In this document: in pieces, positions 20,953 to 21,721 of the stretch | Layout of the letters: each line of letters starts with the position of its first letter | Numbering within the stretch: the stretch's first letter is position 1 | Assembly (NCBI GenBank): GCA_045132495.1 | Contig: JBGUSK010000123.1 | Location: 1 to 21,721 of the forward strand | DNA length: 21,721 nt | From: UBA11524 sp045132495 | Lineage (GTDB): Bacteria > Bacillota > Clostridia > Christensenellales > Aristaeellaceae | Direction of reading: 5' to 3' | Program-made: the position numbers and the translations under genes | The notes under the pieces: generated by a model | The model's database searches: none | Told to the model about the DNA's origin: nothing | Seen by the model: only the letters and a program-made list of their open reading frames with translations

Positions 20953-20964
20953 CTACCATGGTAG
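20953..20964. promoter_or_regulatory. Perfect 12-bp palindrome upstream of ftsH
   Basis: CTACCATGGTAG is a perfect inverted repeat 26 bp before the ftsH start, just after a TTGACC (20936-20941) that could be a -35 box. No good -10 box is in register, so this may be an operator, part of an atypical promoter, or chance. Confidence 0.3.
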
Positions 20965-20990
20965 CATGATCGCGTTGGGAGGGAATACAC

Positions 20991-21721
<731 letters not shown>

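Overview
The window reads as a GC-rich chromosomal segment of a spore-forming member of the Clostridia (Bacillota). Support: a 27-codon gene encoding a recognisable SpoVM; strong AGGAGG-type ribosome binding sites; sigma-A-type promoters with 17-bp spacers; a lysine riboswitch ahead of an asd-dapA-dapB operon; a cre-like LacI/CcpA operator; and a metal-sensing ArsR protein of CadC/SmtB type. The order or family cannot be fixed from sequence reading alone.

Layout. (1) 1-5027 is a hexuronate catabolism locus: uxaB-uxaA (minus; uxaA runs off the left edge) diverges from a LacI-family regulator followed by uxaC (plus). The divergent region holds one good promoter per side and an operator just downstream of the uxaB promoter. 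(2) 5094-7003 holds a small NifX/NifB-type cofactor-binding protein with a His/Cys-rich tail and an M18 aminopeptidase. (3) A NUDIX hydrolase (minus) precedes the tldD-pmbA metalloprotease pair (7774-10508). (4) 10610-11357 holds a metal-sensing ArsR gene whose 3' end has been copied twice downstream, alternating with a structured 125-bp noncoding element, before an intrinsic terminator. (5) 11460-13871 holds two secreted SH3-type wall proteins. (6) 13926-16999 (minus) is a three-gene operon: a ZorA-like MotA/TolQ-type channel protein with a long cytoplasmic tail, a ZorB-like MotB/OmpA protein with a long coiled coil, and a small anchored exported protein. No nuclease or helicase partner is visible. 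(7) 17194-17491 is a small membrane protein gene plus spoVM. (8) 17533-20615 is promoter, lysine riboswitch, asd, dapA and dapB. (9) 20616-20990 is noncoding and packed with hairpins, two of them identical. (10) ftsH starts at 20991 and runs off the right edge.

How the genes work together. UxaC isomerises galacturonate and glucuronate, UxaB reduces the tagaturonate product, and UxaA dehydrates altronate to feed the KDG pathway; the LacI-family protein and probably CcpA gate this. Asd, DapA and DapB make the diaminopimelate/lysine precursor, which also feeds peptidoglycan and spore dipicolinate, under lysine feedback through the riboswitch. TldD and PmbA form a heteromeric peptidase. The least explained parts, and best candidates for something new, are the Zorya-like motor operon without known effectors, the triplicated arsR tail, and the hairpin cluster after dapB.
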